From positions 53,256-117,255 of the forward strand of contig NZ_JPWA01000015.1 of NCBI RefSeq assembly GCF_003326475.1: a stretch of DNA of 64,000 nt, written 5' to 3'. Source of the DNA: Thalassospira xianhensis MCCC 1A02616. Lineage in GTDB: Bacteria > Pseudomonadota > Alphaproteobacteria > Rhodospirillales > Thalassospiraceae. Both the position numbers and the translations under genes were made by a program. Below, one piece after another: positions 35,245 through 44,059 of this stretch (its first letter is position 1; every line of letters begins with the position of its first letter). Under the pieces are notes generated by a model that saw only the letters and a program-made list of their open reading frames with translations, made no database searches and was not told the origin of the DNA.

Positions 35245-35269
35245 TCGACCATCTGAATGCGTGAACTGA

Positions 35270-35304
35270 TAAAGGCGTCCGGGCAACCGGGCGCCTTTAT
35301 TTAT
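35270..35304 (+). terminator. Rho-independent terminator of aroG
   Basis: The stem AAAGGCG-CCGG with CCGG-CGCCTTT (one bulge on each side) closes a GCAA-type loop and is followed by ATTTATT. Confidence 0.88.
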
Positions 35305-35504
35305 AAGGGATGCGCCCTTTGAGGGTTGAATATAAGAGTTCTTCTATTTAAAGGGATCGCATTGGGGGCTGTTTCGTTAATTCTGTCCCGATGCATGCAT
35401 TTTGCCCCTACACTGATGCGGGTAACATCCTTAAGTATAGAGAATCGCGCGGCATTACTGTGCGCTGACAAGACATGATGTGAAACAATGAGGTCGCACG
35501 AAAC

Positions 35505-35990
35505 ATGGTGGATGAGGCGGATTTCGCCGAATGGCAGAAGAAAGTGGAGGGAACAAACATTTCCTCGACGACACTGCTTGCGACCGATTACCTGAACCAT
35601 TTCAACGAAATCGTGATGCTTCTGGAAATGGTTCCGGACATGCCTGACATGCTTGAGGACTGCAAGGAATGGGCACCCAAAAGCTATCAGGACCATTTCC
35701 GTGACAGTGCGTTCTCCGACAAGGAACTGGCGATAGAGGCCTATGATCATGTGCCCGAACGGTTCCGTCGCCCGTTCGAGGAAACCATCGAACATATGAA
35801 TGCTATCGTGTTTCGTGCCAACGAGCAGCTTGAAGTGTTGATTGCCGAGGGTAACGAGGGGCTGCTGCGTGAAACAGCAAGCACGGTGACGCTGTCATTG
35901 CAGCGTTTCATGGATGTCGCCAGCGGCATTATCCACGGATCGGCCAAAACCATGAGCCAGGACGAAATTGACGCCGCACTGGCGCTTTAA
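35505..35990 (+). CDS. Uncharacterised 161-residue protein with a FliM-like C-terminal tail
   Basis: An acidic, mostly helical, soluble protein I do not recognise. Its last 12 residues, MSQDEIDAALAL (150-161), closely resemble the LSQxEIDALL peptide by which FliM binds phosphorylated CheY, and a helical bundle precedes it (residues 90-145). This could be a chemotaxis or signalling partner, but the tail may be coincidental. There is no ribosome-binding site that would force another start. It stands alone between aroG and a convergent operon. Confidence 0.6.
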   Translation: MVDEADFAEWQKKVEGTNISSTTLLATDYLNHFNEIVMLLEMVPDMPDMLEDCKEWAPKSYQDHFRDSAFSDKELAIEAYDHVPERFRRPFEETIEHMNAIVFRANEQLEVLIAEGNEGLLRETASTVTLSLQRFMDVASGIIHGSAKTMSQDEIDAALAL

Positions 35991-36000
35991 AACTCGCATA

Positions 36001-36039
36001 AAAATAAAAAAGGCCGGGCATTTTATGTTTCCCGGCCTT
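36001..36039 (-). terminator. Rho-independent terminator of the YbjQ-M48 operon
   Basis: A 9-bp stem AAGGCCGGG / CCCGGCCTT with a 12-base loop is followed by six T and more T-rich sequence on the minus strand. It also ends the plus-strand 161-residue gene with a weaker T-run. Confidence 0.88.
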
Positions 36040-36059
36040 CGCATTGCTGGATCAGGCGA

Positions 36060-36635
36060 TCAATCCATCATATCGGCCAGTTCTGCATCAAGCGTTTCGA
36101 TTTCGCCACGCAGTTTTGGCAGGATATCGGTGCGAGCAGTCGCGACCTGCTGTTTCATGTTTTCAATGGCGCGACGGGCGAGGCCATTTGGCCCCTGCTG
36201 CTGGAACAGGGTCGTCATCTGGGCTTCTATACCGGTATAGAAACGGCGGACGCCGGTAATGATTTCCGGATGGACTTCGAAGGTGCGCGGTGAATAGCGC
36301 ATCGTCGACCAGACCATATCGTCAAGGCGATGTGTCGCTTCGGGCGTCAGTTCGCGTGCGTGCCACTTCATCGGTGCTTCGGGATATTCCGCAATCCATT
36401 GTTCGACATGTTCGATATTGTCGATAAACTCGGCCTCAAGCGATTTTTCCAGATAGCTGACATCCGACAGGCTTTGATAACGGTCGAAATCAACCGCAAT
36501 CCGGAAGCCGGCAAAGCTTGCCAGATATACACCAAGAACCGTTGATGCCAGAATGATGCACTGGGTGAACCAGAATTCGATATTGGGTTTGCCGCTGACG
36601 CTAAGAAAGCGGAACGGGGATAAAAAGACACGCAT
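36060..36635 (-). CDS. Uncharacterised single-helix membrane protein of the YbjQ-M48 operon
   Basis: A 191-residue protein with one hydrophobic segment near the N-terminus (FWFTQCIILASTVLGVYLASFAGF) followed by a long soluble helical part ending in a predicted coiled coil (residues 150-188). I recognise no domain. The start codon overlaps the stop of the M48 peptidase gene (TAATG), so it is co-translated and is probably a partner or regulator of the protease at the membrane. Confidence 0.65.
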   Translation of the reverse strand: MRVFLSPFRFLSVSGKPNIEFWFTQCIILASTVLGVYLASFAGFRIAVDFDRYQSLSDVSYLEKSLEAEFIDNIEHVEQWIAEYPEAPMKWHARELTPEATHRLDDMVWSTMRYSPRTFEVHPEIITGVRRFYTGIEAQMTTLFQQQGPNGLARRAIENMKQQVATARTDILPKLRGEIETLDAELADMMD

Positions 36636-37984
36636 TATTCTGATCCTTCCGGAGCTTCGTATTCGTCGTAGATTATTGATTGCCCTTCAAGGGCATCGAC
36701 ATAGCGATCGAAAGCCGTTTGCAGTGGTATTGGTTCGCCAAGCGGCAGATTGCGGTCCGTCACCATTTTATTGAGGCGGCGCACGCGATCGATCGGATGG
36801 GGATGCGTGCCGAGATAATCGAGCATGCTTTCATCCCCCTGCATCATCGCAAGCTTGGAAAAGGTGGTTGCGACATCGGTGGCATGGCCGTATTTCGCCA
36901 TGACGATATCGAGCCCCCATTTATCCGCATCAAGTTCCTGGGATCGGGAATAATCCAGATCGGCCAGCATTTTTGGCCACCCGGCAATCCAGGTGGTCAG
37001 AACCGCATCGGCCTGGAACATCATGGCCGAAAGGGCAATGCCAACCGCCTGCCGCCCCAGTCCTTCAAGATGGTCGCGGCCGTTATAATGGCCGATTTCA
37101 TGCCCAAGGATGGATAACAGTTCGTTTTCGGTGTCGACCAGTTCAAGCATGCCGGTATGAACAAGGATCAACCCGCCGGGCAGGGCGGCTGCATTCGGCG
37201 TGTCATCGGGGATGATGACCACTTCGAAATCATAGGCCGCAGCCGGGCCAAGGGCAGATTTCGGGATCGAATTGATCAGATCAAGGATATAGCGTTCTGG
37301 CAGGCTACGTTGATCATTGCTGCGGCGTTCGGTGATGTAATCGCCTTCAAGCTCGGACCAGATGGCGATTTCGTCCTCAATTGATATCTGGCGCGTTGCC
37401 CATTCGACGGCAAAGCCACTGGCCGCATAAATGCCCCAGCAGATAAACAGGAACGCCGCACTTGCCGAGGCAAATTCGACCAGCAGGTTCTTGTGGCTGA
37501 TATTAATGCCGTCATCGGGCAGGGCGGACGGAAAACCGCCACTAGGCCGTTTGTCGGTATAAAGGGCCGTGCCCGAAATCATCATTTCAACCATGCCGCG
37601 GCCAAGCTGGGCGGTGGTCATGCGGATACCGGTAATGTGGGATGCGCCCTTGGCGTCGGTCCGCATGCGCAGCATGGCTTCGCGTTTGGCCCGCGTGATG
37701 GTGGCTTCGTGCGCCCCCAATCGACCGCCAACAAAAATGCGCAGACGCGCAAGCAGGTTGCGGAACCGGTCTTCGCCGATCACGACCTTGCCGGTGACCA
37801 TTCTGCTGTCACGCAGAACAATGTCTTCGGGGACATGATCCTCGGTGCTCAAGCTTTGGTTTGGCAAAAGCTGCTCGTCACGGCGCAGGGCGCGTTCATG
37901 AGTGGCTTCGGCCAGACGGCCCGTCACAAAGGCGATCCCGATCAGGATCATAAGCATGATCCCCGGAACAAATAGTTCCTGCAT
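36635..37984 (-). CDS. M48 family metallopeptidase with an N-terminal YbjQ-like domain
   Basis: A 449-residue membrane protease. Residues 1-20 form a membrane helix. Residues about 70-145 (RLRIFVGGRLGAHEATITRAKREAML, in pieces, GASHITGIRM and MISGTALY) follow the pattern of the YbjQ/UPF0145 fold. A second membrane helix near 190 leads to the peptidase with the zinc site HEIGH at His295-His299 and the third ligand region SRSQELDADKWGLD near 352. Family members such as HtpX, BepA and LoiP act in envelope quality control. The fusion of a YbjQ-like domain to M48 in an operon with a free YbjQ is the notable feature. Confidence 0.8.
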   Translation of the reverse strand: MQELFVPGIMLMILIGIAFVTGRLAEATHERALRRDEQLLPNQSLSTEDHVPEDIVLRDSRMVTGKVVIGEDRFRNLLARLRIFVGGRLGAHEATITRAKREAMLRMRTDAKGASHITGIRMTTAQLGRGMVEMMISGTALYTDKRPSGGFPSALPDDGINISHKNLLVEFASASAAFLFICWGIYAASGFAVEWATRQISIEDEIAIWSELEGDYITERRSNDQRSLPERYILDLINSIPKSALGPAAAYDFEVVIIPDDTPNAAALPGGLILVHTGMLELVDTENELLSILGHEIGHYNGRDHLEGLGRQAVGIALSAMMFQADAVLTTWIAGWPKMLADLDYSRSQELDADKWGLDIVMAKYGHATDVATTFSKLAMMQGDESMLDYLGTHPHPIDRVRRLNKMVTDRNLPLGEPIPLQTAFDRYVDALEGQSIIYDEYEAPEGSE

Positions 37985-38002
37985 TGGAAAAGACTCCGGG
38001 GA

Positions 38003-38347
38003 TTATTTCAGGCGAACGGCCGTGCCATAGGCAAAGATTTCAGCAGCCTTGTAAGCGACCTGTGATGTGGAAAAATGCACATCAACAACCGCATCGGCAT
38101 CCATCATGCCAGCCTGTTTGATCAGGCGTTCGATGGCCTCGGTCTGAGCCTGTTCTAGAAGGCGGGTATAAGAACGCACTTCGCCGCCAAACAGGTTCTT
38201 GAAGAAGGCAAAAACATCAAACAGGAAGCTTCGGCTGCGGACCGAACTGCCAAATACGATGCCGAGATTTTCACTGATTTCACGACCCGGAATATGGGAT
38301 ATGGTCACGACCGGCAGTTCTGCCGTCGCGGTTTGATTTTTCGTCAT
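38003..38347 (-). CDS. YbjQ family protein (UPF0145)
   Basis: A 114-residue protein of the YbjQ family, a pentameric fold sometimes labelled heavy-metal-binding, though no metal role is established. The GIVFGSSVRSRSF start, YTRLLEQAQTEAIERLIKQA, DADAVVDVHFSTS and FAYGTAVRLK blocks are typical. It is the first gene of a three-gene operon, 18 bases ahead of the peptidase that carries a second copy of the fold. Confidence 0.85.
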   Translation of the reverse strand: MTKNQTATAELPVVTISHIPGREISENLGIVFGSSVRSRSFLFDVFAFFKNLFGGEVRSYTRLLEQAQTEAIERLIKQAGMMDADAVVDVHFSTSQVAYKAAEIFAYGTAVRLK

Positions 38348-38555
38348 TGGTTTGCTCGTCTCAAATTGTTGTTTTTGCTACCGATTTTTCGGCTGGCGCA
38401 ATAAAACCACTTTGAGGGCGTATTGCAAGCGATTATCAACTGGGAACGGATGAAGTTGCGATGACAGTGCAAAAATACGGCCTTGTTGCCGATGCAGTGC
38501 TGCTATCGCGCATTCGGCAATTGACACCAAACCGGACGCCTCCTATTCCAACATC

Positions 38556-40232
38556 ATGACAAATATGCTTGCCATCGCGATTGCTCAGCTTAACCCCATT
38601 GTCGGCGACGTTGCCGGGAATGCCGAGAAAGTTGTGGCTGCCTGGGAAACTGCGGCCGATCAGGGCGCGGATATTGTCCTTTATTCCGAACTGGTTCTGT
38701 CGGGCTATCCGCCCGAAGATCTGGTGATGAAGCCTGCCTTCATGCGCCATCTGCGCCATGCGGTCGATGATATCTGCGAACGCACCAGGTCGCGAAAAAA
38801 CGGTCCGGCCCTGTTGCTGACGACACCATGGGATATTGACGGGGAGCGCTTTAACGCGGTTCTTCTGATTGATCAGGGCAAGATCGAGACAGTGCGGGCG
38901 AAAAACGACCTGCCGAATTATGGCGTGTTTGATGAAAAGCGGGTCTTTAGCGCCGGACCGATGCCCGATGTGGTGTCCTTCCGCGGGGTGAAACTTGGTG
39001 TACCGATATGCGAGGATGTCTGGACGCCAAAGGTTGTTGCCCATCTGAAAGATCGCGGGGCGGAAATTTTCCTGGTGCCAAATGGATCACCGTTCGAAGC
39101 GGACAAGGGGGATCTGCGCCGCAATCTGATTTCCGACCGGGTACGTGAAGCCGGCGTTCCGATGATTTACTGCAATGAGGTTGGCGGTCAGGACGAACTG
39201 GTGTTTGACGGCGGTTCATTTGGCCTTAACGGTGACGGCTCCTTAGCCGTGGCCCTGCCCGGCTTTGCCGAGGAAGTCGTCACCAGCACATGGTCGCGCG
39301 GTGAAAATGGTAGCTGGCGGTGCGATGAAAATGCACCAAAGGCCGATTATCCAAGCGGGCTTGATGCAATTTACCAGACACTTGTTCTGGGGCTTCGGGA
39401 TTATGTGAACAAAAACCGGTTCCCCGGTGTCGTGATTGGCATGTCGGGTGGGATTGATAGCGCACTTTCGGCGGCCATTGCTGTTGATGCGCTGGGGGCG
39501 GACCGGGTGCGGCTGGTGATGATGCCGTCGCCCTATACGTCCCAGGAAAGCCTTGAGGATGCCGAACAATGTGCCGGGATGCTGGAGACCGGGATTGAAA
39601 GCATCAATATCGGGCCTGCGATGGGTGCGTTTGAACAGATGCTTGCCCCTGCATTCGAGGGCCGCGAGCCGGACATTACCGAAGAAAATATTCAGGCCCG
39701 TTCGCGCGGGATCATCCTGATGGGGCTTTCAAACAAGTTTGGCCACATGGTTCTGACGACGGGTAACAAGTCGGAAATGTCGGTTGGTTATGCCACGCTG
39801 TATGGCGACATGTGCGGTGGCTATTCGGTTTTGAAAGACCTTTACAAAACAACGGTGTTTGCGCTGTGCCATTGGCGCAATGCCCATCATCCGGAGGGCG
39901 CACTTGGCCCGGACGGTATGGTGATCCCGGAACGGATCATTACCAAGCCACCATCAGCCGAATTGCGCCCGGATCAGAAAGACGAAGATAGCCTGCCGCC
40001 TTATGACGTTCTTGATGATATCCTTCATCAGATGATCGAAGGCGAACGGTCTGTTTCCGAGATTGTCGAAAGCGGCCATGAAGAGGCCACAGTGCGCCGG
40101 GTCTGGCGGTTGCTGGATCGGGCGGAATACAAACGCCGGCAGGCACCGCCCGGGGTCAAGATCACCCCGCGTGCCTTTGGGCGCGACCGCCGCTATCCGA
40201 TTACCAACGGTTTCACGAATTTAGTGACCTGA
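38556..40232 (+). CDS. nadE: Glutamine-hydrolysing NAD+ synthase
   Basis: Makes NAD+ from nicotinate adenine dinucleotide using ammonia from glutamine. Of 558 residues, about 1-250 form the nitrilase-type glutaminase domain (Glu in YSELVLSGYPPEDL, Lys in AKNDLPNYGVFDE, Cys in VPICEDVW), and the rest is the synthetase with the P-loop GMSGGIDSA at residue 295 and the TTGNKSEM and GGYSVLKDLYKT blocks. The start may instead be ATG at 38565; there is no clear ribosome-binding site. It is followed 12 bases later by gltX. Confidence 0.94.
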   Translation: MTNMLAIAIAQLNPIVGDVAGNAEKVVAAWETAADQGADIVLYSELVLSGYPPEDLVMKPAFMRHLRHAVDDICERTRSRKNGPALLLTTPWDIDGERFNAVLLIDQGKIETVRAKNDLPNYGVFDEKRVFSAGPMPDVVSFRGVKLGVPICEDVWTPKVVAHLKDRGAEIFLVPNGSPFEADKGDLRRNLISDRVREAGVPMIYCNEVGGQDELVFDGGSFGLNGDGSLAVALPGFAEEVVTSTWSRGENGSWRCDENAPKADYPSGLDAIYQTLVLGLRDYVNKNRFPGVVIGMSGGIDSALSAAIAVDALGADRVRLVMMPSPYTSQESLEDAEQCAGMLETGIESINIGPAMGAFEQMLAPAFEGREPDITEENIQARSRGIILMGLSNKFGHMVLTTGNKSEMSVGYATLYGDMCGGYSVLKDLYKTTVFALCHWRNAHHPEGALGPDGMVIPERIITKPPSAELRPDQKDEDSLPPYDVLDDILHQMIEGERSVSEIVESGHEEATVRRVWRLLDRAEYKRRQAPPGVKITPRAFGRDRRYPITNGFTNLVT

Positions 40233-40244
40233 AAAAAGTTTGAA

Positions 40245-41597
40245 ATGACAAAACCTGTCCTGCGATTTGCGCCCAGCCCGACCGGGCTTCTTCACGTCGG
40301 TAATGCCCGCATTGCCATGATGAACTGGCTTTATGCCCGTAAACATGGTGGCGAGTTCATCCTGCGCTTTGACGATACCGATCCAGTCCGTTCCAAAGAC
40401 GAATATGTTGATGCGATCCGTGAGGACCTGAAATGGCTTGGCATCGACTGGGACCGCGAAGAGCGTCAAAGCCTGCGTCAGGACAAATATGACGCGGCGA
40501 TTGACGACCTGAAATCGCGCAACATGCTTTATCCGTGCTATGAAACCGAAGGCGAACTGAACTGGAAACGTAAGGCCGCCCGCCAGCGTCACCAGCCCTT
40601 CATCTATGACCGCAAGGCATTGACGCTTTCGGATGATGAAATCGCCCATCTTGAGGCAGAAGGCCGCAAACCGCACTGGCGCTTCCTTCTGACCGATGGT
40701 GTGGTTGAATGGGATGATCTGACGCGCGGGATTTGCACGTTTGATACCGAACATGTGTCCGATCCGGTTCTGATCCGCGAAGACGGATCGCTGCTTTATA
40801 TGCTGGGATCGGTCGTTGATGACCTTGAAATGGGTGTTACTCATATCATCCGCGGCGAAGACCATGTGACCAACACGGTGTCGCAGATTCTGCTTTATAT
40901 GGCGATGGGGGGGAAACCCGGTGCGCTTGAATTTGCGCATATGCCGCTTTTGGCAGGGCCGGGCGGATCGCAGCTTTCGAAACGTCTGGGCAGCCTTTCG
41001 CTGCGTGAACTGCGTAACGACGGGTTCGAGGTTGCATCGTTGGTCGGGCTTTTGACCGGGCTTGGCGCATCGGACAAGATCGAACCGGCGACCCTGACCG
41101 AAGTTTTGGGCAAATTCGATCTGTCGCATTATGGCCGTTCGACCCCGAAATTCGATCCGGCGGAACTTGCCAGCCTGAATGAAAAAGTCATTCATGACAT
41201 GTCGTTCGAAACGGCCAAACCGAAGCTTGAGTCTCTTGGTCTGGGCGATGCGCCGGAAGAATTCTGGAATGCGGTGCGCGGCAATTGCTGGCGCGTGGCA
41301 GAAGCGGTTGAATGGTGGGATGTGATCACCAAGCAGGTAATCCCGCAGATTGATGACGCCGATGCGGAGTTTTTAAAGCAGGCCGCTGATATGCTGCCCG
41401 AAGGTGACCTTGACGCGACCAGCTGGAAAGCATGGACGGGTGCAATCAAGGATGCGACGGGCCGTAAGGGCAAAGAGCTTTTTATGCCGCTTCGCAAGGC
41501 GCTGACGGGGCGTGAACATGGCCCGGAAATGTCGGCGATGCTGGTTCTGATCGGACGTGAAAAGGCGTGTGAACGGCTTTGTGGAAAGGCGGTCTGA
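40245..41597 (+). CDS. gltX: Glutamyl-tRNA synthetase
   Basis: Class I aminoacyl-tRNA synthetase, 450 residues. The HIGH-type motif is HVGN in FAPSPTGLLHVGNAR, and the KMSKS-type loop is QLSKR in GGSQLSKRLGSLSL, with Gln instead of the first Lys, a variation seen in alphaproteobacterial paralogues. Many of these organisms carry two GltX enzymes, one charging tRNA-Gln for later amidation; which of the two this is cannot be told here. It lies between nadE and cysS on one strand. Confidence 0.93.
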   Translation: MTKPVLRFAPSPTGLLHVGNARIAMMNWLYARKHGGEFILRFDDTDPVRSKDEYVDAIREDLKWLGIDWDREERQSLRQDKYDAAIDDLKSRNMLYPCYETEGELNWKRKAARQRHQPFIYDRKALTLSDDEIAHLEAEGRKPHWRFLLTDGVVEWDDLTRGICTFDTEHVSDPVLIREDGSLLYMLGSVVDDLEMGVTHIIRGEDHVTNTVSQILLYMAMGGKPGALEFAHMPLLAGPGGSQLSKRLGSLSLRELRNDGFEVASLVGLLTGLGASDKIEPATLTEVLGKFDLSHYGRSTPKFDPAELASLNEKVIHDMSFETAKPKLESLGLGDAPEEFWNAVRGNCWRVAEAVEWWDVITKQVIPQIDDADAEFLKQAADMLPEGDLDATSWKAWTGAIKDATGRKGKELFMPLRKALTGREHGPEMSAMLVLIGREKACERLCGKAV

Positions 41598-41661
41598 GCA
41601 ACAGCTTTGACCGCCGGAATATCCCGCAAACCCGAAAACACAGGCCATATGGACCGAAAAC

Positions 41662-43041
41662 ATGACCAAGACCACATTGCGTATCTATGACACTTTAAGC
41701 CGTGAAAAGCAGGTATTCGAGCCGATTGATGCCAATCATGTCCGGCTTTATGTCTGCGGACCGACGGTTTATGACTATGCCCATGTCGGTAATGCGCGGC
41801 CCGTGGTGGTGTTTGATACGCTGGTGCGTGTGTTGCGCCATATCTATCCCAAAGTAACCTATGTGCGCAACGTGACCGACGTTGATGACAAGATCAACGA
41901 ACGTGCCCGCCAAAGTGGCGAGCCGATTTCGGAAATCACCAAACGCACCCATCAGGCCTATCTCGATGATATGGGGGCGCTTAATGCCGCGAAACCTGAT
42001 ATCGAACCGCGCGCGACCGAACATATCGCTGAAATGATCGCGATGTGCGAAAGCCTGATCGAACAAGGCTTTGCCTATGCCGCCGAGGGGCATGTATTGT
42101 TTTCCGTCGGCCAGTACGAAGAATATGGCAAGCTATCGCGTCGTGACCGCAAGGAAATGATTGCCGGTGCCCGGGTTGAAGTCGCGCCTTATAAAAAAGA
42201 CCCGGCGGACTTTGTGCTGTGGAAACCGTCCGATGACGAAACGCCGGGCTGGGAAAGCCCGTGGGGGCGCGGGCGTCCGGGCTGGCATATTGAATGCTCT
42301 GCCATGTCGACGCGCTATCTGGGCGAGAATTTCGACATTCATGGCGGCGGATCGGATCTGGTTTTCCCGCATCATGAAAACGAAATCGCGCAAAGCTGCT
42401 GCGCAAACAAGGGTTCTAGTTACGCCAAATACTGGATGCATAACGGCCATCTGATGGTCGAAGGTGAAAAGATGTCCAAGTCGCTTGGCAACTTTGTCAC
42501 CGTGCATGAATTGCTCGAAAGCTGGCCGGGCGAGGCGATCCGTCTTGCAATGCTGGGAACCCACTATCATCAGCCGATCAACTGGACCGAAGAAAACCTG
42601 CGTCAGGCCAAAGAGGCGCTGGACCGGTTCTATACCGCCCTTCGCCAGACCACCGATATCGAACCGGAAAACACCCCGGTGCCGGAACCGGTTCTGAGCG
42701 CGCTTTGTGATGATCTTAATACGCCACTTGCGATTTCGGAATTCCATGAACTGGTGACCGAACTGAACAAGGCGACCAAGAAATACGACAAGGCCGAGGC
42801 CAAGGGCCGCGTTCTGGCGGCGGCAACTTTGCTGGGGATTCTGGAAAATGATCCGGAAGCCTGGTTCACCGGTTCTGCCGATGAAGATGAGGCTGCCGAG
42901 ATTGACAGCCTGATCCAGCAGCGTGCCGAAGCGAAGAAAAACCGTGATTTCGCCACTGCCGACCAGATCAGAAATGATCTTCTGGCGAGGGGTATCCTGC
43001 TTGAAGACTTCAAGGAAGGTACGAGCTGGAAGCGCGTTTGA
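41662..43041 (+). CDS. cysS: Cysteinyl-tRNA synthetase
   Basis: Class I synthetase of 459 residues. The zinc and active site are seen in YVCGPTVYDYAHVGNARPVV, ECSAMSTRYLG and HHENEIAQS, and the KMSKS loop occurs exactly as GEKMSKSLGNFVTV near residue 270. The C-terminal RAEAKKNRDFATADQIR anticodon-binding region is complete. It is the third gene of the nadE-gltX-cysS cluster and ends at a terminator. Confidence 0.96.
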   Translation: MTKTTLRIYDTLSREKQVFEPIDANHVRLYVCGPTVYDYAHVGNARPVVVFDTLVRVLRHIYPKVTYVRNVTDVDDKINERARQSGEPISEITKRTHQAYLDDMGALNAAKPDIEPRATEHIAEMIAMCESLIEQGFAYAAEGHVLFSVGQYEEYGKLSRRDRKEMIAGARVEVAPYKKDPADFVLWKPSDDETPGWESPWGRGRPGWHIECSAMSTRYLGENFDIHGGGSDLVFPHHENEIAQSCCANKGSSYAKYWMHNGHLMVEGEKMSKSLGNFVTVHELLESWPGEAIRLAMLGTHYHQPINWTEENLRQAKEALDRFYTALRQTTDIEPENTPVPEPVLSALCDDLNTPLAISEFHELVTELNKATKKYDKAEAKGRVLAAATLLGILENDPEAWFTGSADEDEAAEIDSLIQQRAEAKKNRDFATADQIRNDLLARGILLEDFKEGTSWKRV

Positions 43042-43059
43042 TCCGTCGGATTTGAATTG

Positions 43060-43100
43060 AAAAAGGCACAGCCGGGAAACCAGCGGTGCTTTTTTGTTTT
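43060..43100 (+). terminator. Rho-independent terminator of cysS
   Basis: An imperfect stem with arms AAAAGGCAC and GTGCTTTT, containing an inner GC/CC pairing, is followed by TTTTTTGTTTT. Its T-run overlaps the stop codon of the convergent gene. Confidence 0.8.
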
Positions 43101-43494
43101 AGGCGGTGGTTGCGTCCAGTTCGTCAAACAGTTCTTGTGCGGCATTCAGGCCATTGATCGCAGCAGGCAAGCCACCATAAACCGCCATCTGCCAGATCGC
43201 TTCGATGATTTCTTCGCGGGTTGCCCCAGCAGCAAGGGTGTGTTTGATATTGACCTTAAGCTGCGGTGCGGTTTGTCCGCCCAGAACCGTCAGGGCGGAA
43301 ATCGTGCAAAGCTGCCGGGTTTTCAGATCAAGGTTGGGTCGTGCGTAATGGCGGCCATAAGCCCATTCAACAAGGCTTTCGGCAAATCCAGGCACCAGAG
43401 CATCGTATTTTTCGGCCAAAGCGCCTTCAAGCGGTGGGTTCAGACGTGCGACAACATCGCGCCCGGCGTCGAGCGCGCTTTTATGTTCAGCCAT
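43099..43494 (-). CDS. Carboxymuconolactone decarboxylase family protein
   Basis: A 131-residue, all-helical protein of the CMD/AhpD-like family. The conserved block LDLKTRQLCTISALTVLGG and the downstream HTLAAGATREEIIEAIWQMAVYGG fit the PcaC branch, but there is no CxxC pair, so a peroxidase AhpD role is unlikely. AGGAG precedes the start. A MerR-type regulator gene lies just upstream on the same strand, so the pair is probably one regulated unit. The substrate is unknown. Confidence 0.82.
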   Translation of the reverse strand: MAEHKSALDAGRDVVARLNPPLEGALAEKYDALVPGFAESLVEWAYGRHYARPNLDLKTRQLCTISALTVLGGQTAPQLKVNIKHTLAAGATREEIIEAIWQMAVYGGLPAAINGLNAAQELFDELDATTA

Positions 43495-43522
43495 AAGGGG
43501 CTCCTGTAAGGTATTTTGGGGG

Positions 43523-43888
43523 TCAGGCCGTTTTCTTGCGGCCGATTTCGTCGTAATTGGCGATCTTGTAATCGAGCACTTCGAGGGTTTCGCTCAATTC
43601 GGCGATTTTTTTGGCCAATCCGGTCCGATAGATTTCAAGAAGTTCGCGTCGTTCGCCAACTGTTTGTTCGCCTTCGCTGCGCAGACGGGCAAACCGGACC
43701 CGGTCGCGGATCGGCATGCCAAGATCCTTGAGCCGGCTTATGAAAGTCAGCCAATCGAGAATTTCCGGATCATAGTACCGTCGGCCGCCCGCATCGCGGG
43801 AGGGCTTGGGTACAAGACCGATTTTTTCGTAATAACGCAGCGTATGAATGGGCAAACCGCTTTTGGCCGAGACTTCACCAATCATCAT
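43523..43888 (-). CDS. MerR-family transcriptional regulator
   Basis: A 121-residue MerR-type activator. The N-terminal winged helix (MMIGEVSAKSGLPIHTLRYYEKIGL) is followed by a coiled-coil dimerisation helix. ATG at 43888 is preferred because AAAGG sits 8 bases before it; a GTG 9 bases upstream is the alternative. The C-terminus has no cysteine cluster, so it is not a metal sensor of the usual kind; it resembles NmlR/AdhR-type regulators. It has its own 19-base-spacer promoter and is followed by the CMD gene. Confidence 0.88.
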   Translation of the reverse strand: MMIGEVSAKSGLPIHTLRYYEKIGLVPKPSRDAGGRRYYDPEILDWLTFISRLKDLGMPIRDRVRFARLRSEGEQTVGERRELLEIYRTGLAKKIAELSETLEVLDYKIANYDEIGRKKTA

Positions 43889-43921
43889 GTCGGTCACCTT
43901 TCAGCTTGGGGAACTTTCAAA

Positions 43922-43952
43922 AGGCTAGCTGCTAGAGTGTACTTTAGGTCAA
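43922..43952 (-). promoter_or_regulatory. MerR-type promoter with 19-base spacer and operator
   Basis: TTGACC (43952-43947) and TAGCCT (43927-43922) are separated by 19 bases, the long spacer that marks MerR-controlled promoters. Between them lies the dyad CTAAAGT-AC-ACTCTAG (43932-43947), near-palindromic and typical of MerR operators. It should drive the merR-CMD unit by autoregulation. Confidence 0.75.
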
Positions 43953-44059
43953 GCGCAAATTTTTCGCCAGTTTGTGCAACAGCTTGCAGTTGCGCAGACA
44001 TGATATTCAGACCACCTTCTATCCTGTGACCGGTTCGAAACGACAGGGTTGGGATTGCG

